From contig NZ_LR134002.1 of the NCBI RefSeq assembly GCF_900635155.1, forward strand, positions 1,426,001 through 1,490,000: DNA of 64,000 nt. Direction: 5' to 3'. The notes beneath the pieces were generated by a model. That model searched no databases, was not told the DNA's origin, and was given only the letters and a program-made list of their open reading frames with translations. A program made the translations under genes and the position numbers. The DNA is from Streptococcus sanguinis (GTDB taxonomy: Bacteria > Bacillota > Bacilli > Lactobacillales > Streptococcaceae). The first letter of the stretch is position 1, and every line of letters begins with the position of its first letter. Below, one piece after another: positions 57,107 through 64,000 of this stretch.

Positions 57107-57115
57107 ATTATAACA
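57107..57115 (-). promoter_or_regulatory. Extended −10 promoter of prfB
   Basis: TGT-TATAAT on the minus strand (hexamer 57107–57112), 26 bp before the prfB start codon. The remaining intergenic stretch to 57390 holds a weak plus-strand TTGTCA/TAATAT pair (near 57200–57225) and the promoter at 57356–57384, with no other gene seen. Confidence 0.6.
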
Positions 57116-57355
57116 TAAATTAAACAGTTTGCCTAATCTCACATTCAGCAGCTTACATTTTATCGGATTTTCCCTAGCTAGGCAAGACAAGCGACTCCTT
57201 GTCACCTAATTGTTAGAAAAGTAATATAATGACATGGGGTTGGAAGAATTATTTCAAGACTTCCTAGACTTCGTCCATGGATAAACGAAATACAAAATTA
57301 CAAAAATTTATAAGGTGTTCAGATAAAAGGGAGGCACTCTATAGGGCCTTAAGCA

Positions 57356-57384
57356 TTTTCAAGTTTTGAAAAATATGCTAGACT
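57356..57384 (+). promoter_or_regulatory. Promoter of a probably leaderless phosphoesterase gene
   Basis: TTTTCA (57356–57361), a 17-bp spacer ending in TGC, and TAGACT (57379–57384) stand six bases before the ATG. No ribosome site lies in between. Confidence 0.55.
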
Positions 57385-57390
57385 AAAACC

Positions 57391-58251
57391 ATGACAAGAA
57401 TCGGATTTATGAGCGACCTCCATCTGGATTCCAATCAATTTGGGGATTTTGAGCACCAAGCTCTTCGCCAGCTTTTAAAAGAGGAAGGGATTGGCCACCT
57501 ACACATCGCAGGGGATTTGTCCAACGACCTGACCAAGATCAGTTTGCCCTTTCTTGAAACTTTGAAGCAAGAGATTCCCCTTTCTTTTAATCTGGGAAAC
57601 CACGATATGCTGGGCCTCTCTGAGCAAGAAATTAAGGACTATGATTTTCAGGTGCAGCATTTCGGCCAGACCAAGCTCGTCAGCTTTTCTGGCTGGTATG
57701 ACTACAGCTTTGTTCCAGAAAAAAGCAAAGAAGAACATCTGAGAACCAAGACCAACTTCTGGTTTGACCGCAGATTGGAGCGCCAACTCGACGACCCTAG
57801 CATTACAGCTCAGACGCTGCAAGAGTTAGAAAAACTGCTGATGACTTTAGATGGTCCCATTATTGTTGCTCTGCATTTTGTCCCCCATCAAGACTTTCTA
57901 TACGACCATCCCTATTTCCAGCGCTTCAACGCCTTCCTAGGAAGCCAAGCTTTTCATCGGCTCTTTGTCAAATACGGGGTGAAAGAGGTTGTTTTCGGCC
58001 ATCTTCATCACCGCCACCAAAGCCGTGTTATCGAAGGTGTCCGCTATCATATGCGTCCTCTGGGCTACATTCGTGAATGGGAACTGACTCGGAATTTTTT
58101 CAATGACTTTCCTCAGTATAAGATTCCCCAGATGTACCGCCTGCACAAGCGTTATAATGCTGTTAAAGATTTAGTTGAATTCCGAGACTATAAGAAAAAA
58201 CACCTGGCAGACGAACTGCGAGATGCTTTAACAGTAATTGAAGTTCAGTAA
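57391..58251 (+). CDS. Calcineurin-like metallophosphoesterase (286 aa)
   Basis: Dinuclear-metal phosphoesterase with the complete motif set: SDLHLD (residues 8–13), AGDLSND, NLGNHDML, ALHFVPHQD, and FGHLHHRHQ. The domain fills the protein and no signal or membrane span is present. Substrate (nucleotide, phosphoprotein or other phosphodiester) is unknown. It ends overlapping the convergent DUF2785 gene by seven bases. Confidence 0.9.
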   Translation: MTRIGFMSDLHLDSNQFGDFEHQALRQLLKEEGIGHLHIAGDLSNDLTKISLPFLETLKQEIPLSFNLGNHDMLGLSEQEIKDYDFQVQHFGQTKLVSFSGWYDYSFVPEKSKEEHLRTKTNFWFDRRLERQLDDPSITAQTLQELEKLLMTLDGPIIVALHFVPHQDFLYDHPYFQRFNAFLGSQAFHRLFVKYGVKEVVFGHLHHRHQSRVIEGVRYHMRPLGYIREWELTRNFFNDFPQYKIPQMYRLHKRYNAVKDLVEFRDYKKKHLADELRDALTVIEVQ

Positions 58252-59036
58252 TGGAAATGTTGAATTGCAGCTCTCAGCTCATCTGAGAGTTGTTTTTTGC
58301 TGTCCAACTGCACATAGACTTCTAATAAGCAGGAGCGAAAATTGGAAAAAGCAATGAAGTCTTGGTTGCTTTCCAATGGAAAACTCTGTGATTGAAGCCA
58401 TAGTCTAAGTTCACGCTGCGATAGTTTTTCCTTTAAGACAGCTTGATATAGCACCTGGGATAAGCGCCAATCCTCATCATTTCCGAAACGGACTGAAACT
58501 CTTTTAAAAGCTTGATGAATGACCTCTAAAACCTCTGTCATCCTGCTAGAGGGAAAGTCCGGGTGACAAGCCACTTCTGTCAATAAGTCTGCTCCATGAG
58601 CGAAGGCATGAACCCAACCGTATTTCCTGGAGTAACCCCTTGTGTCTCTTTCTACTGACAGGTAGGTTAGCCCCTTATCTAGTAAATATTTTCTTCCTTG
58701 CACTGATAGAGCCTGATAATACGAAGAGTTTGGATTACCATCACAGTTTAAGAGATTGGCATAAAGTAAAGCCGTGAAGGAACGTGTTAAGGTGGCTTGA
58801 CCATTTTTATCACTCTTGTAAAAAAGTCCTTGTCTTTTGACTGCTTCTTGAGCCAAGAAACGAAACTGTTCAGCTGAAAACAGGTCATCTTGAAGTCCCC
58901 TTGCTAAGGACGAAAAGACTAACTCATCACGGATTGTCGCTTCTGGATGACCAATATGATCCAGTAACCATAAGATTTCTTCCTCATAATATAAAGCAGA
59001 AACTTCTTCCAACTTCTTTCGTAAATTTTGATACAT
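58245..59036 (-). CDS. DUF2785 family protein (263 aa)
   Basis: An all-helical cytosolic protein with the signature RDTRGYSRKYGWVHAFAHGADLL around residues 130–155, characteristic of DUF2785. The conserved His residues (H143, H147 region) hint at catalysis but no activity is established. AAAGGAGGTTGAAAG upstream of the ATG gives a strong ribosome site. It is downstream of the P-type ATPase, separated by a terminator. Confidence 0.82.
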   Translation of the reverse strand: MYQNLRKKLEEVSALYYEEEILWLLDHIGHPEATIRDELVFSSLARGLQDDLFSAEQFRFLAQEAVKRQGLFYKSDKNGQATLTRSFTALLYANLLNCDGNPNSSYYQALSVQGRKYLLDKGLTYLSVERDTRGYSRKYGWVHAFAHGADLLTEVACHPDFPSSRMTEVLEVIHQAFKRVSVRFGNDEDWRLSQVLYQAVLKEKLSQRELRLWLQSQSFPLESNQDFIAFSNFRSCLLEVYVQLDSKKQLSDELRAAIQHFHY

Positions 59037-59093
59037 ACTTTCAACCTCCTTTCGAGTTGCTTTCTTTGAATTTGATTATATCGCCTTGTACGC

Positions 59094-59120
59094 AAAAAAG
59101 CCATCCGAAGATGACTTTTT
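59094..59120 (-). terminator. Terminator of the P-type ATPase gene
   Basis: The minus strand reads AAAAAGTCATC-TTCG-GATGGCTTTTTT, a hairpin with one mismatch and a UUCG tetraloop (59095–59120) whose distal arm ends in a T run. Confidence 0.85.
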
Positions 59121-59124
59121 GCTG

Positions 59125-61821
59125 CTAAATAGCATTCTTATCCATACCTAATTTACGTTGGATGAACTTAACAATTTCAACAATGACAATCATGGCAAAG
59201 CTACCAATCAGAACAACTGTCCATTGTGACAAGTCCAGCTTGGTCACATGGAAAATCTTTTCCAGCGGATCAATTACAATAGTCGAAATCAATAGGATGA
59301 AAGAAACCAGGATAGACCAGTTAAAGGTCTTAGACTTGAATGGACCAACTGTAAAGATAGACTGATAAACAGATTTTACATTATAAGCATGGAAGAGCTG
59401 GATGAGGCCAAGCGTTGCAAAGGCCATTGTAAGAGCGTCCGCATGGATAGCCTTGATATCACCAACATGAACGGGATTAGAGATAGCATAACCATAAACC
59501 GCCAGAACCAAAGCCCCTTGCAGGACCCCCTGATAGATGATAGAGCTCAGAACTCCGCCTGAGAAGAAGCTAGACTTACGACCGCGAGGCTTATGACTCA
59601 TGACACCTGGCTCAGCAGGCTCAACTCCCAGAGCAATAGCTGGGAAGGTATCCGTTACTAGGTTAATCCAAAGCAGATGAACTGGCTGCAGCACATCCCA
59701 ACCAAAGAGGGTTGCCAAGAAAATAGTCAGCACCTCAGCCGTATTAGCTGAAAGGAGATACTGGATAGTCTTTTGAATATTAGAGAAGACCTTACGTCCT
59801 TCTTCCACGGCTACAATGATGGTCGCAAAGTTATCATCTGCCAGAATCATGTCAGAGGCACCCTTAGATACTTCTGTACCGGTAATACCCATACCGATAC
59901 CGATATCAGCTGTCTTCAGAGCTGGAGCATCATTGACACCATCACCTGTCATGGCTACGACCTTACCTTGGTTTTGCCACGCTTTGACGATACGAACCTT
60001 GTGTTCTGGAGATACACGCGCGTAAACAGAGTATTGACCAACAACCTTTTCGAATTCCGCATCAGAAAGCTCATTGAGCTCTGCACCAGTCAAGACATGG
60101 TCTTCAGTATCTCCTTCTTCGATAATACCCAAGCGCTTAGCGATAGCTTCTGCTGTATCCTGATGGTCACCAGTAATCATAATCGGACGAATACCTGCTT
60201 CCTTGGCTACACGAACAGCTTCTGCTGCCTCAGCACGTTCTGGGTCAATCATACCGATTAAACCAGTAAAGATTAAATCATTTTCTAGATTTTCAGACGT
60301 CAAGTCAGTCGGAACTGCATCAATAATCTTGTAGGCGCCAGCCAGCACACGCAGAGCTTGGTGAGCCATGTCTGAGTTATTAGACTTAATCAGCTGTGAA
60401 GTAGCATCATCAATCGCTGCAACATCTCCAGCCTTATCACGGGCAACACAGCGTTTCAAGAGTTGATCTGGTGCTCCCTTTACTGCCACTAGGAATTTCC
60501 CATCTGGCAATGGATGGACAGTTGACATGAGCTTACGATCTGAATCAAAGGGCAGCTCAGCTACTCGAGGATATTTCTCTAAAAAGGCCTTCACATCATA
60601 GCCCTTGTCCAAAGCATACTGGATAAAGGCTGTTTCTGTTGGGTCACCAATTAGCTTCCCTTCCTGGTCAATCTTGGTATCATTGGCTAAGACAACCGAA
60701 CGTAAGAGCGGCAGCTCCAGTCCAAGTTCGATATCTTGTCCAGCTTCATTCAGGACTCCGTCGTAAAAGACTTTTTCGACCGTCATCTTATTCATGGTCA
60801 GGGTACCAGTCTTATCTGAAGCGATAATCTCAGTTGATCCCAAAGTCTCAACAGCTGGAAGCTTACGGACAATTGAATTCCGCTTAGCCAAAACCTGAGT
60901 TCCCAAAGCCAGCACGATGGTAACGATAGCAGGCAGACCTTCTGGAATAGCCGCAACTGCCAAGGCTACAGAAGTCATCAGCTCATCCAGTGGATTTCTC
61001 CCTTGAATGAAGACACCGACTACAAAAGTCACTGCAGCAATCACCAAGATAGCATAGGTCAGAACCTTCGACAGACTATTAAGATTTTGCTTGAGCGGTG
61101 TGTCCGTTTCATCCGCATCCTGCAACATACCTGCGATATGGCCGACTTCGGTGTACATCCCTGTATTGACAACCAATCCAACCCCACGACCATAGGTCAC
61201 ATTTGAGTTTTGGAAGGCCATATTCACACGGTCTCCAATACCAGCATCTGCAGCTACCTCAACAGTCAAATCTTTCTCAACCGGAACAGACTCACCTGTC
61301 AGAGCAGCTTCTTCGATTTTCAGTGAATTAGCTTCCAAAAGCCGCATATCTGCTGGAACAACGTCCCCGGCTTCCAGTCTAACGATATCGCCAGGTACCA
61401 ACTCCTTAGAATCTACTTCTGTGACATGGCCATCACGCAGGACACGCGCAGCCGGGCTAGACATAGATTTGAGAGCTGCAATCGCTTCTTCAGCCTTGCC
61501 TTCCTGATAGACACCGAAGATGGCATTGATGATTACTACAGCTAAGATGATTAAAGCATCTGCGATGTCTTCGCCACCTGATGTGACAACAGACAAGACC
61601 GCTGCTACCAACAAGATGATAATCATCAAATCCTTAAACTGCTCCAAAAACTTTATCAAGAGAGATTTTTTCTCCCCTTCATCCAGTTCATTGCGGCCAT
61701 AATCAGCTAAACGCTTGGCTGCTTCTTGACTGGATAAACCTTGCTCTGAAGCGTCCAAAGTTTTGAAAATTTCCTCAGGACTCTGGGTGTAAAAAGCTTG
61801 GCGCTTTTGTTCTTTTGACAA
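59125..61821 (-). CDS. P-type Ca2+/Mn2+ ATPase (P2A; CaxP/MgtA type) (898 aa)
   Basis: A cation-exporting P2A-type ATPase. Actuator motif LTGESVPVEKD, M4 metal-site VAAIPEGLPAIVTIVLALG, phosphorylation motif SDKTGTLTMNK, MTGDGVNDAPALK hinge, and M6 WINLVTDTFPA are intact. The frame is open to 61893, but GAGGAGG lies six bases before TTG at 61821, and that start gives a cytosolic SKEQKRQAF N-terminus as in relatives. The pneumococcal counterpart exports Ca2+ and Mn2+ and is controlled by a Mn2+ riboswitch, which is present here too. Confidence 0.94.
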   Translation of the reverse strand: MSKEQKRQAFYTQSPEEIFKTLDASEQGLSSQEAAKRLADYGRNELDEGEKKSLLIKFLEQFKDLMIIILLVAAVLSVVTSGGEDIADALIILAVVIINAIFGVYQEGKAEEAIAALKSMSSPAARVLRDGHVTEVDSKELVPGDIVRLEAGDVVPADMRLLEANSLKIEEAALTGESVPVEKDLTVEVAADAGIGDRVNMAFQNSNVTYGRGVGLVVNTGMYTEVGHIAGMLQDADETDTPLKQNLNSLSKVLTYAILVIAAVTFVVGVFIQGRNPLDELMTSVALAVAAIPEGLPAIVTIVLALGTQVLAKRNSIVRKLPAVETLGSTEIIASDKTGTLTMNKMTVEKVFYDGVLNEAGQDIELGLELPLLRSVVLANDTKIDQEGKLIGDPTETAFIQYALDKGYDVKAFLEKYPRVAELPFDSDRKLMSTVHPLPDGKFLVAVKGAPDQLLKRCVARDKAGDVAAIDDATSQLIKSNNSDMAHQALRVLAGAYKIIDAVPTDLTSENLENDLIFTGLIGMIDPERAEAAEAVRVAKEAGIRPIMITGDHQDTAEAIAKRLGIIEEGDTEDHVLTGAELNELSDAEFEKVVGQYSVYARVSPEHKVRIVKAWQNQGKVVAMTGDGVNDAPALKTADIGIGMGITGTEVSKGASDMILADDNFATIIVAVEEGRKVFSNIQKTIQYLLSANTAEVLTIFLATLFGWDVLQPVHLLWINLVTDTFPAIALGVEPAEPGVMSHKPRGRKSSFFSGGVLSSIIYQGVLQGALVLAVYGYAISNPVHVGDIKAIHADALTMAFATLGLIQLFHAYNVKSVYQSIFTVGPFKSKTFNWSILVSFILLISTIVIDPLEKIFHVTKLDLSQWTVVLIGSFAMIVIVEIVKFIQRKLGMDKNAI

Positions 61822-61916
61822 TGTATTCCTCCTCTTGGCCTCTTTTATTTCTGAAGTTTTCTGACCACTACGACTCATCATCTCGAGCCACATCAGTCAT
61901 ATCCAAAAAGTCAGAA

Positions 61917-62028
61917 ACAAAAAAGAGACCTGTTTATTAACAAGTCTCGCTATTTCATACAAGGCCGGAAATTTCTTTCGTATTGACGACCTTGTAACGG
62001 TTATTCCGTTAGCTACTCCCTTGAGTTA
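61917..62028 (-). ncRNA. yybP-ykoY (Mn2+) riboswitch with terminator
   Basis: On the minus strand the leader contains CTCAAGGGAGTAGC (62011–62024), a hairpin TAACGG/CCGTTA, then CAAGGTCGTCAATACG (61979–61994) and CCGGCCTTG, which are conserved elements of the yybP-ykoY motif. The P1 closing strand (CTTG-TTA, near 61935–61943) is shared with a terminator, GAGAC…GTCTC (61925–61948), followed by TTTTTT. Metal binding should stabilise P1, prevent termination and switch the ATPase on. Confidence 0.88.
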
Positions 62029-62034
62029 GAAACT

Positions 62035-62061
62035 ATTATACCAAATTTTCAAGCTTTTGCA
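62035..62061 (-). promoter_or_regulatory. Promoter of the riboswitch/ATPase transcript
   Basis: Minus-strand extended −10 TGG-TATAAT (hexamer 62035–62040) with a TTGCAA-like −35 16 bp upstream. Transcription should begin near 62028, just before the riboswitch. Confidence 0.7.
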
Positions 62062-62106
62062 AGGGGAAACATCATGATTTTCAAGAGTTTTCTCGGAGAA
62101 TAGCAG

Positions 62107-62499
62107 CTAACCCCAGCTAATCTCCATTTCATAGCTGGCAAAAATCTGCTCTCCGTCAACAGTTTTTAGCTGATAATGAAGTTGCAGAACCTGTTTGGTC
62201 AAGTCAACCTTATAGAAAGGAGTATCGGTCACAAACTGCTGCAAGCCCACAGGTGTATGGATGCCAACCAGCGCCTGCCCTTGACTGATGAAGCGCATGA
62301 TGGACTTAGGCTCAGAAAAGCGGGTCATAACCAGCTCTTTATCGTGAAATTTCAGAACTACTTTCTCCCCTTCCTCATTCTTGTAAAGCAGATAGTGATA
62401 ATCTCCTTTTTGCGTCCAATCCGTATCGTAGACCTGATCAATTAGCTCGGTATGCCCGTCCAGCTGGATGTGATTCTTTATTCTGATTTGCATCGTCAT
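62107..62499 (-). CDS. DUF1934 (YwiB-like) protein (130 aa)
   Basis: A small beta-barrel-like protein of the DUF1934 family: MQIRIKNHIQLDGHTELIDQ at the start, then HYLLYKNEEGEKVVLKF and a C-terminal LHYQLKTVDGEQIFASYEME. Relatives have a calycin-like fold and unknown function. The start may be the ATG at 62499 or 62493; neither has a clear ribosome site. It lies divergent to the HD-domain gene. Confidence 0.78.
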   Translation of the reverse strand: MTMQIRIKNHIQLDGHTELIDQVYDTDWTQKGDYHYLLYKNEEGEKVVLKFHDKELVMTRFSEPKSIMRFISQGQALVGIHTPVGLQQFVTDTPFYKVDLTKQVLQLHYQLKTVDGEQIFASYEMEISWG

Positions 62500-62593
62500 C
62501 TCGTTTCTCTTTTTCTTTCCCTATTCTATCAAAAAAATGACAAAATTGCTCTTCTTTCAGTCGCAGCTTTGATTTTTTTCCTACTATGATTTG

Positions 62594-62602
62594 TGGTATA
62601 AT
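62594..62602 (+). promoter_or_regulatory. Extended −10 box of the leaderless HD-domain gene
   Basis: TG-G-TATAAT ends at 62602 and the ATG is at 62609, leaving six bases. No ribosome site is present. Confidence 0.7.
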
Positions 62603-62608
62603 GGTAGC

Positions 62609-63910
62609 ATGATTGAAAAAGTATTTCGGGACCCAGTTCACAATTATGTTCATGTGGACCATCAGGTCATTTATGATTTAATCAATACCAAAGAATTTCA
62701 ACGGCTGCGCCGCATCAAACAGCTGGGTACCTCCGGCTATACTTTCCACGGCGGGGAGCACAGCCGTTTTTCGCATTGTCTGGGAGCTTATGAGATTGCC
62801 CGGCGCATCACCAAGATTTTCAATGAAAAATACCAAGCCAACTGGGACAGCCACGAAAGCCTGCTGACCATGACAGCCGCTCTCCTGCATGACTTGGGGC
62901 ACGGAGCTTATTCACACACCTTCGAGCGCCTCTTTGATACCAATCACGAGGACATTACGCGGCAAATCATCACCAGTCCTGAGACGGAGATTCATCAGGT
63001 ACTGGTGCAGGTTTCGCCGGATTTCCCTGAAAAGGTAGCTAGCGTCATCAACCATACCTATCCCAATAAGCAGGTAGTCCAGCTGATTTCCAGCCAGATT
63101 GATGTGGATCGGATGGATTATCTCTTGCGAGATTCCTTTTTTACTGGTGCTTCCTATGGACAATTTGACTTAACCAGAATTTTACGAGTGATTTGTCCAG
63201 TAGAAAACGGCATTGCTTTCAAGCGCAATGGCATGCATGCGGTAGAAGACTACGTAGTCAGCCGCTACCAGATGTACATGCAGGTCTATTTCCACCCAGC
63301 CAGTCGGGCTATGGAAGTGCTGCTGCAAAATCTGCTCAAGCGGGCCAAGTTTCTCTATCCGGCTCAGAAAGATTATTTTGCACTGTCATCGCCCAATCTC
63401 ATCCCATTCTTTGAAAACAGAGTGACCCTACAGGATTATCTGGCCTTGGATGATGGTGTTATGAATACCTATTTCCAAGTTTGGATGACTAGTCCGGACA
63501 AGATTTTATCAGACTTGGCTCAGCGTTTTATCAACCGCAAGGTCTTTAAGTCTATCGTCTTCTCTCAGGAAAACGAAGCGCATTTGGATATCATGCGAGA
63601 CCTAGTTGGACAGGTTGGTTTTGACCCCGATTACTATACTGCTATTCATCGTAATTTTGATTTGCCTTATGATTTCTACCGGCCTGACGTTGAAAAACCT
63701 CGGACTCAAATTGAAATCTTGCAAAAAGATGGCAGCTTAGCAGAACTATCCAGCCTGTCACCTATCGTTCATTCGCTAGCCGGGACCAGACAGGGCGATA
63801 ATCGCTTCTACTTCCCTAAGGAAATGCTGGCAGAGACCGGACTTTTCAGCGAAAAAAACCAGACTTTTATGCACTATATCAAAAACGACCAATTTACCTA
63901 CGGAGAATAA
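62609..63910 (+). CDS. HD-domain phosphohydrolase (433 aa)
   Basis: A YwfO/dGTPase-like HD protein. The metal-binding set is visible as H...HD...D: RFSHCLGAYEIARR, then ALLHDLGHGAYSHTFE and the later Asp in QIDVDRMDYLLRDS. Start text FRDPVHNYVHVD and the C-terminal LQDYLALDD segment also match this group. Relatives act as nucleoside triphosphate triphosphohydrolases; the substrate here is unproven. An open frame begins at 62591, but that stretch is the −10 region, so the start is 62609. A Cof-type gene follows after two bases. Confidence 0.88.
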   Translation: MIEKVFRDPVHNYVHVDHQVIYDLINTKEFQRLRRIKQLGTSGYTFHGGEHSRFSHCLGAYEIARRITKIFNEKYQANWDSHESLLTMTAALLHDLGHGAYSHTFERLFDTNHEDITRQIITSPETEIHQVLVQVSPDFPEKVASVINHTYPNKQVVQLISSQIDVDRMDYLLRDSFFTGASYGQFDLTRILRVICPVENGIAFKRNGMHAVEDYVVSRYQMYMQVYFHPASRAMEVLLQNLLKRAKFLYPAQKDYFALSSPNLIPFFENRVTLQDYLALDDGVMNTYFQVWMTSPDKILSDLAQRFINRKVFKSIVFSQENEAHLDIMRDLVGQVGFDPDYYTAIHRNFDLPYDFYRPDVEKPRTQIEILQKDGSLAELSSLSPIVHSLAGTRQGDNRFYFPKEMLAETGLFSEKNQTFMHYIKNDQFTYGE

Positions 63911-63911
63911 T

Positions 63912-64000
63912 ATGTCTATCAAATTAGTTGCCGTTGACATTGACGGTACCCTTTTAAACAAACAAAAAGAAATCACTCCTGAAGTCTTCAGTGCTGTTCA
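63912..64000 (+). CDS. Cof-type HAD sugar phosphatase, 5' end
   Basis: The first 29 codons of a HAD hydrolase of the Cof/YidA group. The nucleophile motif VDIDGTLLN (D9 and D11) and the KEITPEV text are characteristic. GGAG lies eight bases before the ATG. It probably shares a transcript with the HD-domain gene. The rest is beyond the window. Confidence 0.85.
   Translation, partial: MSIKLVAVDIDGTLLNKQKEITPEVFSAV

Noticed and set aside
57220..57280. Short plus-strand ORF after the TAATAT box
   Set aside because: Only about a dozen codons, no ribosome site and no conservation can be judged.
61822..61893. N-terminal extension of the P-type ATPase from the ATG at 61893
   Set aside because: It lies in the leader downstream of the riboswitch terminator and has no ribosome site. 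TTG at 61821 has GAGGAGG at ideal spacing.

Overview
The window comes from a low-GC Gram-positive coccus, almost certainly an oral Streptococcus of the sanguinis/mitis group. The evidence is the RqcH/PavA-type gene, the rodA – DJ-1 – HAD – gyrB – ezrA – serB order, the pneumococcal-type FtsE/FtsX, EzrA and DinG proteins, the YSIRK/LPKTG wall proteins, and many extended −10 (TGn-TATAAT) promoters. Three tandem CshA-like fibrillar adhesin genes next to a fibronectin-binding-protein gene best match S. sanguinis or a close relative. The species call is inference, because no search was possible.

Region 1 (1–26.5 kb) is the accessory part. After the 3' end of rqcH come three huge same-strand genes for LPKTG-anchored, CshA-like fibrillar adhesins (2467, 1965 and 3287 aa). 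Their cores are arrays of exact 303-bp (101-aa) units: 12 in the first, 5 in the second (one lacking a codon) and 18 in the third. Three nearly identical terminal repeats and the wall anchor follow in all three. The units fall into recognisable classes, and the third gene shows a higher-order D-C-(C/B)-A-B pattern. Each gene has its own promoter with a shared upstream block at fixed spacing. An IS30-family element (14.6–15.7 kb) and an IS200-type element (25.7–26.45 kb) each sit immediately outside that block. Both insertion sequences have inverted repeats that could fold the transposase start region when transcription enters from outside.

Region 2 (26.5–36.3 kb, minus strand) holds an FMN-reductase-like flavoprotein, alpha-acetolactate decarboxylase, a TPR protein overlapping an AI-2E/PerM-type membrane protein, and a six-gene operon. 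That operon encodes a small lipoprotein, a MacA-like adaptor, a MacB-type ABC ATPase and permease, and an OmpR-type response regulator with its histidine kinase. A perfect tandem 11-bp direct repeat upstream of its promoter is a candidate binding site for the response regulator.

Region 3 (36.3–64 kb) is mostly conserved core: lactonase, a 61-aa protein, MgtE, a decayed HAD-hydrolase gene, enolase, a YueI-like protein, an NTF2-like protein, SerB with glycerate kinase, EzrA, GyrB with a HAD phosphatase, a DJ-1 protein, RodA, a YeiH-family membrane protein, DinG-type helicase/exonuclease, an MBL hydrolase, FtsEX, and PrfB with its programmed +1 frameshift. It continues with a phosphoesterase, a DUF2785 protein, a Ca2+/Mn2+ P-type ATPase behind a yybP-ykoY (Mn2+) riboswitch, a DUF1934 protein, an HD-domain hydrolase and the start of a Cof-type HAD phosphatase. 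At least four of these genes have an extended −10 box six or seven bases before the start codon and are probably translated from leaderless mRNAs.

No tRNA, rRNA, CRISPR array or prophage was seen.
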